Shown here: positions 50,214 to 57,848 of the stretch, in pieces
Position numbering within the stretch: the stretch's first letter is position 1
Layout of the letters: each line of letters opens with the position of its first letter
Assembly: GCF_025403485.1 (NCBI RefSeq)
Contig: NZ_CP099966.1
Span: forward strand, 3,509,001 to 3,573,000
Direction: 5' to 3'
DNA from: Chryseobacterium paludis
GTDB lineage: Bacteria; Bacteroidota; Bacteroidia; Flavobacteriales; Weeksellaceae
Length of the DNA: 64,000 nucleotides
Made by a program: the position numbers and the translations under genes
Notes under the pieces: model-generated
Told to the model about the DNA's origin: nothing
Seen by the model: only the letters and a program-made list of their open reading frames with translations
The model's database searches: none

Positions 50214-51461
50214 TTATTTTTTAACAATATTAATAATCACTTCAGTAGCTTTTTCCATACTTTCTAATGCAACGTATTCGTAAGGTCCGTGGAAATTGAT
50301 ACCTCCAGCAAAAATATTAGGACATGGAAGACCCATATAAGACAATTGCGCACCATCTGTTCCTCCTCTGATCGCTTTAATCTTAGGTTCGATATTCGCT
50401 TCTTTCATTGCTTCAGCAGCCTGGTCAATAATATGCATTTTACCATCGAACTGCTGCTTCATGTTACGGTACTGTTCTTTAATTTCTACTTCAGCAGTTC
50501 CCTCACCATGTTTCTGATTAAATTCAGCCACTTTCTGTTCCATGAATTTCTTTCTGGCTTCAAATTTTTCTTCATTATGATCCCGAATGATATACTGAAG
50601 TTTTGCCTCAGAGATATCTGCAGTAATATCCATTAAATGATAAAACCCATCAAATCCTTTTGTTGTAGAAGGTGTTTCATTTGCTGGAAGAGATTGTGCA
50701 AACTCAGCAGCCAGAAGACTTGCGTTCACCATTTTTCCATATGCATAACCAGGGTGAACACTTAATCCGTGTATTTTTACCACAGCTCCGGCAGCGTTAA
50801 AGTTTTCATATTCCAATTCTCCAACTTCTCCACCATCCATCGTGTAAGCCCACTCAGCACCGAACTTTGTAACATCAAATTTATGAGCTCCTCTTCCGAT
50901 TTCTTCATCAGGAGTGAAGCCAATAGCAATTCTTCCGTGTTTGATTTCCGGATGAGCAATCAGATATTCCGCAGCAGTTACAATTTCTGCACAGCCAGCT
51001 TTATCATCAGCTCCAAGAAGGGTATTCCCATCTGTAGTGATCAAAGTCTGACCAATATATTTTTTTAAACTTTCAAATTTTGAAGAGGATAAAGTAAATC
51101 CTGTTGTCTGATTAAGAAGCAGATCTCCACCATCATAATTTTCCCAGACCTGAGGCTTTACATTTTCTCCATTAAAGTCCGGTGAAGTATCATAATGCGA
51201 GATAAATCCAATAGTAGGAGTATTATCATTTTCAAGATTGGAAGGAACATAACCCATAATGTATCCATTATCATCAATAGAAACATTCTCCAAACCTATT
51301 GTTTTTAATTCTTCAACGATATATTTTGCAATGTCCCACTGCTGAGGAGTTGAAGGTGTAGCTTCACTTTCTGCATCGCTGGTTGAATATATTTTTACAT
51401 AGTTAAGAAAACGATTCAATAACTTCTCTCTCCATAATTGGCTGAATTCTATAGTACTCAT
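50214..51461 (-). CDS. pepT: Peptidase T (tripeptide aminopeptidase)
   Basis: 415 residues, M20 zinc peptidase that removes N-terminal residues from tripeptides. Metal ligands are visible in IGFISHYDTSPDFNG, TLLGADDKAGCAEI and GFTPDEEIGRGAHKFD, then DGGEVGELEYENFNAAGAV with dimerisation-domain HPGYAYGKM, and the C-terminal IRGGTDGAQLSYMGLPCPNI with final FHGPYEYVALESMEKA. Normal length. Monocistronic. Confidence 0.95.
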   Translation of the reverse strand: MSTIEFSQLWREKLLNRFLNYVKIYSTSDAESEATPSTPQQWDIAKYIVEELKTIGLENVSIDDNGYIMGYVPSNLENDNTPTIGFISHYDTSPDFNGENVKPQVWENYDGGDLLLNQTTGFTLSSSKFESLKKYIGQTLITTDGNTLLGADDKAGCAEIVTAAEYLIAHPEIKHGRIAIGFTPDEEIGRGAHKFDVTKFGAEWAYTMDGGEVGELEYENFNAAGAVVKIHGLSVHPGYAYGKMVNASLLAAEFAQSLPANETPSTTKGFDGFYHLMDITADISEAKLQYIIRDHNEEKFEARKKFMEQKVAEFNQKHGEGTAEVEIKEQYRNMKQQFDGKMHIIDQAAEAMKEANIEPKIKAIRGGTDGAQLSYMGLPCPNIFAGGINFHGPYEYVALESMEKATEVIINIVKK

Positions 51462-51581
51462 TAGATAATATAAATTTTAACAAAGTTAGCAAATTTGATG
51501 CTCACAACACCTTATTTGCAATTGAATATCAATTATTGAAATTATGAATCAGATATAAATAATTGAAAATCAAAATTATGT

Positions 51582-51604
51582 TAGCTTTGTATCTATCGTA
51601 GATA
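51582..51604 (+). promoter_or_regulatory. Promoter box with adjacent palindromic operator-like site
   Basis: TAGCTTTG (51582-51589), a perfect TAnnTTTG box, is directly followed by TATCTA-TCG-TAGATA (51590-51604), a perfect inverted repeat at the expected transcription start. A second -7 box, TATATTTG, lies at 51622-51629. Confidence 0.5.
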
Positions 51605-51647
51605 AACTTGTTTAGTTTTATTATATTTGAGAAAATCTAAAGTGAAA

Positions 51648-52496
51648 ATGTTTCTTACTGAATGTCCTAGAGATGCCATGCAAGGTTGGGGAGAATTTAT
51701 TCCCACAAATAAAAAAATAGATTACATCAATTCGCTAATGGAAGTGGGTTTTGATGTGCTGGATAGTCTGAGTTTTGTCTCTCCTAAAGCAATTCCACAG
51801 ATGGCCGATTCTGATGAGGTTGCTGAAAACATTGACAAATCCTTATCGAATACAAAAATTTCTGCAATTATCGGAAATTATAGAGGAGCTGAAAAAGCTT
51901 TGAAACACCAGTCTGTAGATATTCTTGGATTTCCCTTTTCTATTTCTGAAACATTCCAACATAGAAATACAAACAAAAACCAGGAAGAGGCTTTTAATGA
52001 TGTTGTTAAAATGCTGGAATTGGTAAAAACCGAAAATAAGGAATTAAATATTTATTTTTCAATGGCTTTTGGTAATCCGTATGGAGAAATGTGGAAGGTC
52101 GAAGATGTGGAATTCTGGGCACAAAGATTTTCTGACATTGGAATTAAAAATATCTTATTATCTGATACGACAGGTGTTGCAACACCCGAAACAATCGCTC
52201 TTTTATTCGAAAGGATACCGGTAAAACATCCGGAAATTCATTTCGGAGGGCATTTTCATAATCGTTACGAAGATTCTTATTCAAAACTGAAAGCAGCATA
52301 TGATAAAGGTTGTAGAAGGTTTGATAGCGCGATAAAAGGAATTGGAGGATGTCCTATGGCGGAAGATGATCTGGTTGGAAATATGCCAACAGAGCAAGTC
52401 ATTAATTTTATGAGCGTTGAAAAAGTAGATCACAATCTGAATCTTTTAAACTTTGAGAGCTCATATAATATAGCGAAAGATATTTTTCATTTTTAA
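51648..52496 (+). CDS. Hydroxymethylglutaryl-CoA lyase
   Basis: 282 residues of the HMGL/DRE-TIM family, cleaving HMG-CoA to acetoacetate and acetyl-CoA in leucine degradation. The N-terminus has the DRE-like MFLTECPRDAMQGWG, then SFVSPKAIPQMADSDEV, the YFSMAFGNPYG strand, LSDTTGVATPETI, HFGGHFHNRYEDSYSKLKAA with metal histidines, and the signature IKGIGGCPMAEDDLVGN with catalytic Cys. The frame opens at TTG 51627, but that codon is inside the -7 box (51622-51629); ATG 51648 (or GTG 51642) is the real start. Confidence 0.9.
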   Translation: MFLTECPRDAMQGWGEFIPTNKKIDYINSLMEVGFDVLDSLSFVSPKAIPQMADSDEVAENIDKSLSNTKISAIIGNYRGAEKALKHQSVDILGFPFSISETFQHRNTNKNQEEAFNDVVKMLELVKTENKELNIYFSMAFGNPYGEMWKVEDVEFWAQRFSDIGIKNILLSDTTGVATPETIALLFERIPVKHPEIHFGGHFHNRYEDSYSKLKAAYDKGCRRFDSAIKGIGGCPMAEDDLVGNMPTEQVINFMSVEKVDHNLNLLNFESSYNIAKDIFHF

Positions 52497-52512
52497 AAAT
52501 ATAAAAATCAAT

Positions 52513-52539
52513 AAGAGTGGGTTTAAGCCCGCTTTTAAT
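52513..52539 (+). terminator. Hairpin after the HMG-CoA lyase gene
   Basis: AAGAGTGGG and CCCGCTTTT arms (two G-T pairs) around TTTAAG. It resembles the GGGCTTTAGCCCGC hairpin at 40193 and is probably a terminator or a scattered small repeat. Confidence 0.5.
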
Positions 52540-52556
52540 AATTAAATTTAAATCAG

Positions 52557-53396
52557 ATGTCTCCTATAATTTCAACTTCAGAACTAAAAGAAAATTTCCA
52601 AAACAAAAACCTCATTATCCTTGATGCAAGGGTAGGAAAGGACGTTTACCAAAACTACCTTGAGAAGCATATTAAAGGAGCAAGATTTATTAATTTAGAT
52701 AAAGACCTTGCTGAAATTGGAGATGATGCTGCATTTGGTGGAAGACATCCGCTTCCAGGTGTTGAAAAGTTTAGCCAAACCTTATCTGACTTAGGAATTT
52801 CAGAAAATGCCCATATTGTTGTGTATGATGATAAAAACGGATCCAACGCTGCAGCGAGAGCCTGGTGGATGTTGCGGTCTTTTGGATTAGATCATGTTCA
52901 GGTACTAGATGGAGGTTTTCAAGCCGCTGAAAAAGAAGGACTGGAATTTACTTCAGGTGAAGAAGTTTTTGAGAAAGCTTCTATTATTAAAAAAGAAAGA
53001 TGGCTTCTTCCTACTTCAAGTTTGGAAAATGTTGAAAATGAACTAGTAAACAATTCTTCAACGGTGATTGATGTTAGGGATGCTTACCGGTATAAAGGAG
53101 AATCTGAACCTATAGATCTGGTAGCCGGACATATTCCGGGAGCAATTAATATTCCTTTTTCTGAAAATCTTGATGAAAACGGGAAATTCTTAAATCCTGA
53201 AATTTTAAAGGAGAAATATTTAAAATTGCTGAAAGACAAGCCTGAGAATTTAATCATTCATTGTGGTTCTGGAGTTACAGCCTGTCATACGATTTTAGCC
53301 TTGGAATATGCTGGTTTACAGATTCCTAACTTATATGTAGGATCGTGGAGCGAGTGGAGCAGAAGAGAAGGGAAAGAAATAGCGAAAGATATTTAA
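52557..53396 (+). CDS. Sulfurtransferase (tandem rhodanese)
   Basis: 279 residues with two rhodanese domains. The N-terminal one (IILDARVGKDVYQNYLEKHI, AAARAWWMLRSFGLDHVQVL) is inactive; the C-terminal one has VIDVRDAYRYKGES, AGHIPGAINIPF and the catalytic loop HCGSGVTACH with Cys near residue 236. The CGSGVTA loop is the 3-mercaptopyruvate sulfurtransferase (SseA) type; thiosulfate is an alternative. A terminator follows. Confidence 0.92.
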   Translation: MSPIISTSELKENFQNKNLIILDARVGKDVYQNYLEKHIKGARFINLDKDLAEIGDDAAFGGRHPLPGVEKFSQTLSDLGISENAHIVVYDDKNGSNAAARAWWMLRSFGLDHVQVLDGGFQAAEKEGLEFTSGEEVFEKASIIKKERWLLPTSSLENVENELVNNSSTVIDVRDAYRYKGESEPIDLVAGHIPGAINIPFSENLDENGKFLNPEILKEKYLKLLKDKPENLIIHCGSGVTACHTILALEYAGLQIPNLYVGSWSEWSRREGKEIAKDI

Positions 53397-53401
53397 AACA
53401 A

Positions 53402-53430
53402 AAAAAACCGCAGAATTTCTGCGGTTTTTT
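53402..53430. terminator. Bidirectional terminator
   Basis: AAAAAACCGCAGA and TCTGCGGTTTTTT arms with loop ATT, between converging genes. Confidence 0.93.
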
Positions 53431-53447
53431 ATATTGTATTTTAATGA

Positions 53448-53774
53448 TTAAAGCATTCCTAATTCGAATTTGGCTTCTTCACTCATCATATCCTTATTCC
53501 AGCTAGGTTCAAAAGTAAGTTCTAAATCAACGCTTTTTACTTCTTCTACCGCCTGAACTTTATCCTTTACTTCTTGTGGAAGGGATTCTGCAACAGGACA
53601 GTTTGGTGTAGTAAGGGTCATAATGATTTTCACATCACCATCCTCAGAAATCTGTACATCGTAAACAAGTCCTAACTCGTAAATATCCACAGGGATTTCA
53701 GGGTCATATACGGATTTTAGTACTCTTATAATTTCTTCTCCTATATCAGCAATTTGATCGTCTGTAAATTTCAT
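53448..53774 (-). CDS. SufT/MIP18-type DUF59 protein
   Basis: 108 residues of the DUF59 (FeS_assembly_P/MIP18) family, with KSVYDPEIPVDIYELGLVYD, IMTLTTPNCPVAESLPQEVK and VDLELTFEPSWNKDMMSEEA, including the conserved Cys in TPNCPVAE. SufT and its relatives assist maturation of Fe-S proteins. It starts 3 bases after the stop of the exonuclease-like gene and is last of a minus-strand run. Confidence 0.92.
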   Translation of the reverse strand: MKFTDDQIADIGEEIIRVLKSVYDPEIPVDIYELGLVYDVQISEDGDVKIIMTLTTPNCPVAESLPQEVKDKVQAVEEVKSVDLELTFEPSWNKDMMSEEAKFELGML

Positions 53775-53777
53775 TTT

Positions 53778-54482
53778 TTAATCTAGATTGATATTTCTTT
53801 TCAATAAATCTTCCTGACGCATACGCCGGAAAATATTTGCCAAAGTTAAGACATCTTTTTCACAATAGTCGACTATTCTTTGCAAGTCTTTTTCTATGTA
53901 GTAGATTGATGAAACCATTGAACCATCGATGTCATCTTTTGGAGTGGGAATTCCAAAAACATGAGCTAATAACTCTAAGGAAATAAAGCTTTTATAATCT
54001 CCGAATTTCCAGAGTTCCATTGTGTCAATATGAGGGATTTCCCACGGTTTTTTTCCAAACATCTGAAACGGAACTGGAGGTTGAATTCCATTAATTAAAA
54101 AGCGCCTCGCGATCCATGGAAAATCAAACTCCTTCCCATTATGGGCACAAAGAATTACATCCCGAAGTCTTGGACTATTAAATATTTCTCCGAATTCCAC
54201 AAGAAGCTTTTTTTCGTCGTGATCGGCAAAACTTTTAATTTTCAGGGTATTATTCTTTTCGACCATTCCAATTGTAATACAAATGATCTTACCAAATTCA
54301 GCCATAATACCTGCTCTTTCAGGATAGAATTCTTCCGCTGAAGTTTCATCTTTCCGTTGAAATCTTGTTTTTTTGTCCCAAAGCTTTTGATCTGTTTCTG
54401 ATAGGTCATCCCATGATCCTGCATTCGGAACGGTTTCAATATCAAGGAATAAGATCTTTTCTAATTGAATGTGTTGTATCAT
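53778..54482 (-). CDS. Predicted 3'-5' exonuclease, PolB-like
   Basis: 234 residues with a DEDDy-type ribonuclease H fold. Motif I ILFLDIETVPNAG (Asp-X-Glu), motif II LCAHNGKEFDFPWIARRFL, motif III VDYCEKDVLTLANIFRRM with the Tyr and Asp, and DDIDGSMVSSIYY. These match the predicted 3'-5' exonucleases related to PolB proofreading (PF10108). A nucleic-acid processing or repair role is likely; the substrate is untested. It precedes the DUF59 gene and follows a CsaA-like gene by 15 bases. Confidence 0.88.
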   Translation of the reverse strand: MIQHIQLEKILFLDIETVPNAGSWDDLSETDQKLWDKKTRFQRKDETSAEEFYPERAGIMAEFGKIICITIGMVEKNNTLKIKSFADHDEKKLLVEFGEIFNSPRLRDVILCAHNGKEFDFPWIARRFLINGIQPPVPFQMFGKKPWEIPHIDTMELWKFGDYKSFISLELLAHVFGIPTPKDDIDGSMVSSIYYIEKDLQRIVDYCEKDVLTLANIFRRMRQEDLLKRNINLD

Positions 54483-54497
54483 AAGTATTTTGTGTTT

Positions 54498-54845
54498 TTA
54501 GCCAACCTGCATGCCGTTTTTTACGGGCAATGATGGAGCCAGGAGAGTGACGTCACTTTTATCTTCTCCATATACACCCAATACCAAACATTCACTGAAA
54601 AAATTAGCAATCTGCTTTTTTGGAAAGTTTACAACCGCTAAAATCTGTTTTCCTATTAGCTCTTCTTTTTTGTATAGCGTTGTAATCTGAGCAGAGGATT
54701 TTTTAATGCCAAGATCTCCAAAATCAATATCTAACTGGTAAGAGGGGTTTCTGGCTTTTTCAAAATCATTAACGGAAATAATGGTTCCGCATCTTATATC
54801 TATTTTTTCGAAATCTCCCCAGGATATTTCTGGCTTTATAATCAT
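54498..54845 (-). CDS. CsaA-like tRNA-binding domain protein
   Basis: 115 residues made of a single OB-fold tRNA-binding domain, as in CsaA and the end of methionyl-tRNA synthetase: FEKIDIRCGTIISVNDFEKA, SYQLDIDFGDLGIKKSSAQI, QILAVVNFPKKQIANFFSEC and SDVTLLAPSLPVKNGMQVG. CsaA has been called a secretion chaperone, but tRNA binding is the safer statement. Its ATG overlaps the stop of the zincin-like gene by 4 bases. Confidence 0.92.
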   Translation of the reverse strand: MIIKPEISWGDFEKIDIRCGTIISVNDFEKARNPSYQLDIDFGDLGIKKSSAQITTLYKKEELIGKQILAVVNFPKKQIANFFSECLVLGVYGEDKSDVTLLAPSLPVKNGMQVG

Positions 54846-55351
54846 GATAATTGGTTAATTAACTGTTCTACTTCTATTTTCTGTTCTGCATATTTTTTCT
54901 GAAGCTCTGAACCTTCACCCATTCTTTTATAATACTCTAAAGCTTTATTGGCGAAAAATTTTTTATGAAAATCTGAAACCTCAGGGATTTGTGGGAAAAC
55001 TTTGTGAAAAAGCATTTCAGAATAGGCCTGAAACTCTCTTTCGTTTTTATCTTCAATAAAATTACCGGGGGCTTTTTGTCTCACATGAAGCATTTCATGG
55101 GCGACCATATTAAGAACAAGATTCAAATCAAAATCAAATAAATTTCTGGGAATCATTACTTTTTGCGGTTGTCCGAGTTGTCCCTCAGCGGTCAAAAGCA
55201 TTGAGTTGGGAGATAACTCTTCCCGGAAATCAAATCCTGCAAAGTTTTCATGTTCCAAATTAAAAGAATGAATCAGATAGTTAGCTGCATCTATAATCTG
55301 ATTGTGTTCTTTGTAGGCATCAAGATGTAGATTGATTTGTTCAAAGTTCAT
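54842..55351 (-). CDS. Zincin-like protein of unknown function
   Basis: 169 residues, cytosolic. It has HEMLH (His85, Glu86, His89) in NMVAHEMLHVRQKAPGN, with a helical C-terminus containing NEREFQAYSEMLFHKVF where Glu residues could be the third ligand. That is the fold-pattern of small metallopeptidases such as SprT or YgjP, but it matches no family I can name. The C-terminus is a coiled coil-like segment (KKYAEQKIEVEQLINQ). It is coupled to the CsaA-like gene by a 4-base overlap. Confidence 0.6.
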   Translation of the reverse strand: MNFEQINLHLDAYKEHNQIIDAANYLIHSFNLEHENFAGFDFREELSPNSMLLTAEGQLGQPQKVMIPRNLFDFDLNLVLNMVAHEMLHVRQKAPGNFIEDKNEREFQAYSEMLFHKVFPQIPEVSDFHKKFFANKALEYYKRMGEGSELQKKYAEQKIEVEQLINQLS

Positions 55352-55391
55352 TCAAAATATGTTTTTAACAAATGTATTAAAATAATAGAAA

Positions 55392-56321
55392 TTACATTTG
55401 AATTACAATCTTTCCCTTGGTACCATGGGTTTCGATCGCCTGATGTGCTTCTGCTATTTTTTCAATTGGAAAAATTTTATCTACATGCACTTTAAGTTTA
55501 TTTTCATCTAATAGGTTTGCAATAATCTGCAACTGCTCTTTTTTAAAATTAAGCATGGTCCACATTAGATCAACATTTCGTTTTTGGGCAAGCTCTATAG
55601 CTTTCGGATCATCTTTGGTATAGGAAGGAAGACACACAAGTCTTCCACCAGGCTTCACACAATTGATCGATCTATATAAAACGTCCCCACCCATTGTATC
55701 CAATGCTTCATCCAGGTCAGATACTTTTTCTTCAAACCTCTCATTTTTATAATCAATTGGAAGATCAACACCAAGGGCTTTAATGAAGTCAATATTTTTA
55801 CCTGAAGAAGTTCCGCTTACAAATGCACCCCCTATTTTAGCAAACTGTACTGCCAGATGTCCAACGCCTCCTGCGGCGGATTGAATTAAAATTTGGTCTC
55901 CAGAGGAAACTTTTAAATGATCATGAATTGCCTGATAAGCAGTAAGACCAGCTAATGATACTGCTGCAGCTTCTTCAAAACTGATTCTTTCTGGTTTTTT
56001 GACAATAACGTCAGGGCTTAAGGCTACATATTCAGCATAGGTTTGACTGGCAAGTCCAAAAACGGCATCTCCCACTTGAAACTCCAGAACATTTTTGCCA
56101 ACTTTTTCAATAACCCCACTTATATCTTTTCCCAGAATTACGGGTAATTGCAATGTTTTAGAGGTAATATGACTTCCAGATCTTATTTTGGTGTCCACAG
56201 GATTTATTCCAAACGCTTTTACCTTTACTAAAACCTGATCATCTTTTATTTGAGGTTTTTCTGTATCTACTATTTCAAGTTTGTCAGCTCCTCCAAATTC
56301 TTTTATAATGATTGCTTTCAT
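55392..56321 (-). CDS. NADP-dependent alcohol dehydrogenase-family (MDR) quinone oxidoreductase
   Basis: 309 residues of the zinc-free medium-chain reductase type. It has the GroES-like half (KAFGINPVDTKIRSG, PVILGKDISGVIEKVGKNV) and the nucleotide-binding half (ILIQSAAGGVGHLAVQFAKI; LGVDLPIDYKN). No zinc-binding Cys cluster is seen. It reduces quinones or activated alkenes with NADPH; the specific substrate is unknown. Monocistronic. Confidence 0.9.
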   Translation of the reverse strand: MKAIIIKEFGGADKLEIVDTEKPQIKDDQVLVKVKAFGINPVDTKIRSGSHITSKTLQLPVILGKDISGVIEKVGKNVLEFQVGDAVFGLASQTYAEYVALSPDVIVKKPERISFEEAAAVSLAGLTAYQAIHDHLKVSSGDQILIQSAAGGVGHLAVQFAKIGGAFVSGTSSGKNIDFIKALGVDLPIDYKNERFEEKVSDLDEALDTMGGDVLYRSINCVKPGGRLVCLPSYTKDDPKAIELAQKRNVDLMWTMLNFKKEQLQIIANLLDENKLKVHVDKIFPIEKIAEAHQAIETHGTKGKIVIQM

Positions 56322-56594
56322 AATTTTTTTTATGATGCTTAATGATGATCTAATATAAGGATTTTATTGATCTTATCTGTGTAAGTCATGTTGGATTCAA
56401 TAAACACGATTCTGTTTCTGTATTAATTATTTAATGAAGAAACTATTTTTATGTTTTTTTTTATTCTGAATATCAAGTGTTTGTATGTTTTTTTAATTCT
56501 TTTTGAAAAATTCATGCAAGATTTTCTAAAAGGCGGGTTTATATAAATGAGTACTCAAAGTAAAAATAAGTGTTTAATACAACAAATTTAAAAA

Positions 56595-57173
56595 ATGAAA
56601 AAATTCATAGTACTTAAAGCTTTTATGGCTTTGTTGATTGGTTTTGTAAGTCTTAGTTTAGTTTCGTGTAATAATGATAATGGACCAGATATTCCGCCCG
56701 TGAAACTACAGGATGTTATAGGAAACTATAGAGCTAAACTGATAACAAGTCAGGGAAATATAAAGGCAGAGGCAGCAGTTAATTTCACTGCAAAAAAAGA
56801 TACTATTAAGTTCACTGATCTTCCTATAAAAGAAATCGTGAAATCGGTAGTTAAGGATCCTGTAAAAGCTGAAGCGGCATTAACTGCAATAGGGAAAGTT
56901 AAATATAACCTTAATTATACTGCAACCATAAATACCAATTATAATGTGTTGGAATTGGCTTTTACTCCCAAAGTACTGACTATTCAGATTCCTGTGGATG
57001 GAACCATTAAAAATACAGTAGTGACATTTACAGCCAAAGAAAAAGGCTTCTATGTAAGACAGGATGATGGGATGAAGTTTGGTTTGGTAGCAGAAAAGAT
57101 AACAGTAGATGGAGTTGTATTAACACCGTATGAGGTTATTAAGTATGATTTTCCATATTGCTTAAAATATTAG
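56595..57173 (+). CDS. DUF4840 lipoprotein
   Basis: 192 residues. Lipoprotein signal MKKFIVLKAFMALLIGFVSL followed by SLVSCNN with the lipid Cys at residue 25. The mature domain has IGNYRAKLITSQGNIKAEAA and FAAKKDTIKFTDLPIKEI-type strands (here FTAKKDTIKFTDLPIKEIV), matching DUF4840 of Bacteroidota. Function unknown; a compact beta-sandwich is likely. It follows a long AT-rich 5' region (56322-56594) that shows no gene. Confidence 0.87.
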   Translation: MKKFIVLKAFMALLIGFVSLSLVSCNNDNGPDIPPVKLQDVIGNYRAKLITSQGNIKAEAAVNFTAKKDTIKFTDLPIKEIVKSVVKDPVKAEAALTAIGKVKYNLNYTATINTNYNVLELAFTPKVLTIQIPVDGTIKNTVVTFTAKEKGFYVRQDDGMKFGLVAEKITVDGVVLTPYEVIKYDFPYCLKY

Positions 57174-57191
57174 ATAATAGTAGAGTTAGTT

Positions 57192-57230
57192 AAAAATAGG
57201 TTGCGCTTTGCAATGATGCAACCTATTTTT
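57192..57230 (+). terminator. DUF4840 gene terminator
   Basis: Perfect 13-bp arms AAAAATAGGTTGC (57192-57204) and GCAACCTATTTTT (57218-57230) around a 13-base loop, followed by a T-rich tail. Confidence 0.92.
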
Positions 57231-57281
57231 GTATTAAGATTAAATTGATCATTAAACCAGGGTGTCAGTGTAACATAATCA

Positions 57282-57848
57282 ATGGAGGCAAATAAGGAGC
57301 AGATTTTAGTAGACCGTCTTCTGTTAAAGGAAGAAGCTGCATGGAAGGAGCTTTTCGGAGCTTATTCCGGAAACCTCTCGTATGTGTGCTCCCGCTATAT
57401 CATCAGTAAAGATGATGTCCATGATGTATTACAAAATAGTTTTATTAAAATGTTTCGCTCGATAAATTCATTCGAGTACCGTGGAAATGGTTCTCTAAAA
57501 GCATGGATAACCAGGATTGTTGTTAATGAATCATTAAAGCATATCAGACAATATTCTGACTTTAAAATAGTAACGGATGATTTTGAAATTCCTGATATAA
57601 CCGAAGAAGCGGAACCTAATCTGGAGGAAGTACCGCAAGAAGTTATTATGGAAATGATTCGCTCTCTTCCGGATGGTTACAGAACTGTTTTTAATCTGTA
57701 TGTGTTTGAAAATAAAAGTCATAAACAAATTGCGGAATTACTGGGAATAGCAGAAAATTCTTCGGCTTCGCAATTTCATAGAGCTAAAGGCATGCTTGTT
57801 CAGAAAATTAAGGAGTATAAAATGTTAACAAAGGCGCAATATGAATAA
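57282..57848 (+). CDS. ECF-type RNA polymerase sigma factor
   Basis: 188 residues. Region 2 (SRYIISKDDVHDVLQNSFIK, FRSINSFEYRGNGSLKAWIT) and region 4 (SLPDGYRTVFNLYVFENKSH, KQIAELLGIAENSSASQFHR) are complete. It has no fused anti-sigma domain. Its stop codon overlaps the start of the 57841 membrane protein by 8 bases, so that protein is likely its anti-sigma partner. ECF factors in Bacteroidota often answer envelope or nutrient signals. Confidence 0.93.
   Translation: MEANKEQILVDRLLLKEEAAWKELFGAYSGNLSYVCSRYIISKDDVHDVLQNSFIKMFRSINSFEYRGNGSLKAWITRIVVNESLKHIRQYSDFKIVTDDFEIPDITEEAEPNLEEVPQEVIMEMIRSLPDGYRTVFNLYVFENKSHKQIAELLGIAENSSASQFHRAKGMLVQKIKEYKMLTKAQYE

Noticed and set aside
51627..51647. 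TTG as start of the HMG-CoA lyase gene
   Set aside because: The TTG lies inside a -7 promoter box (TATATTTG), so it cannot be translated from that promoter; ATG 51648 fits the family start.
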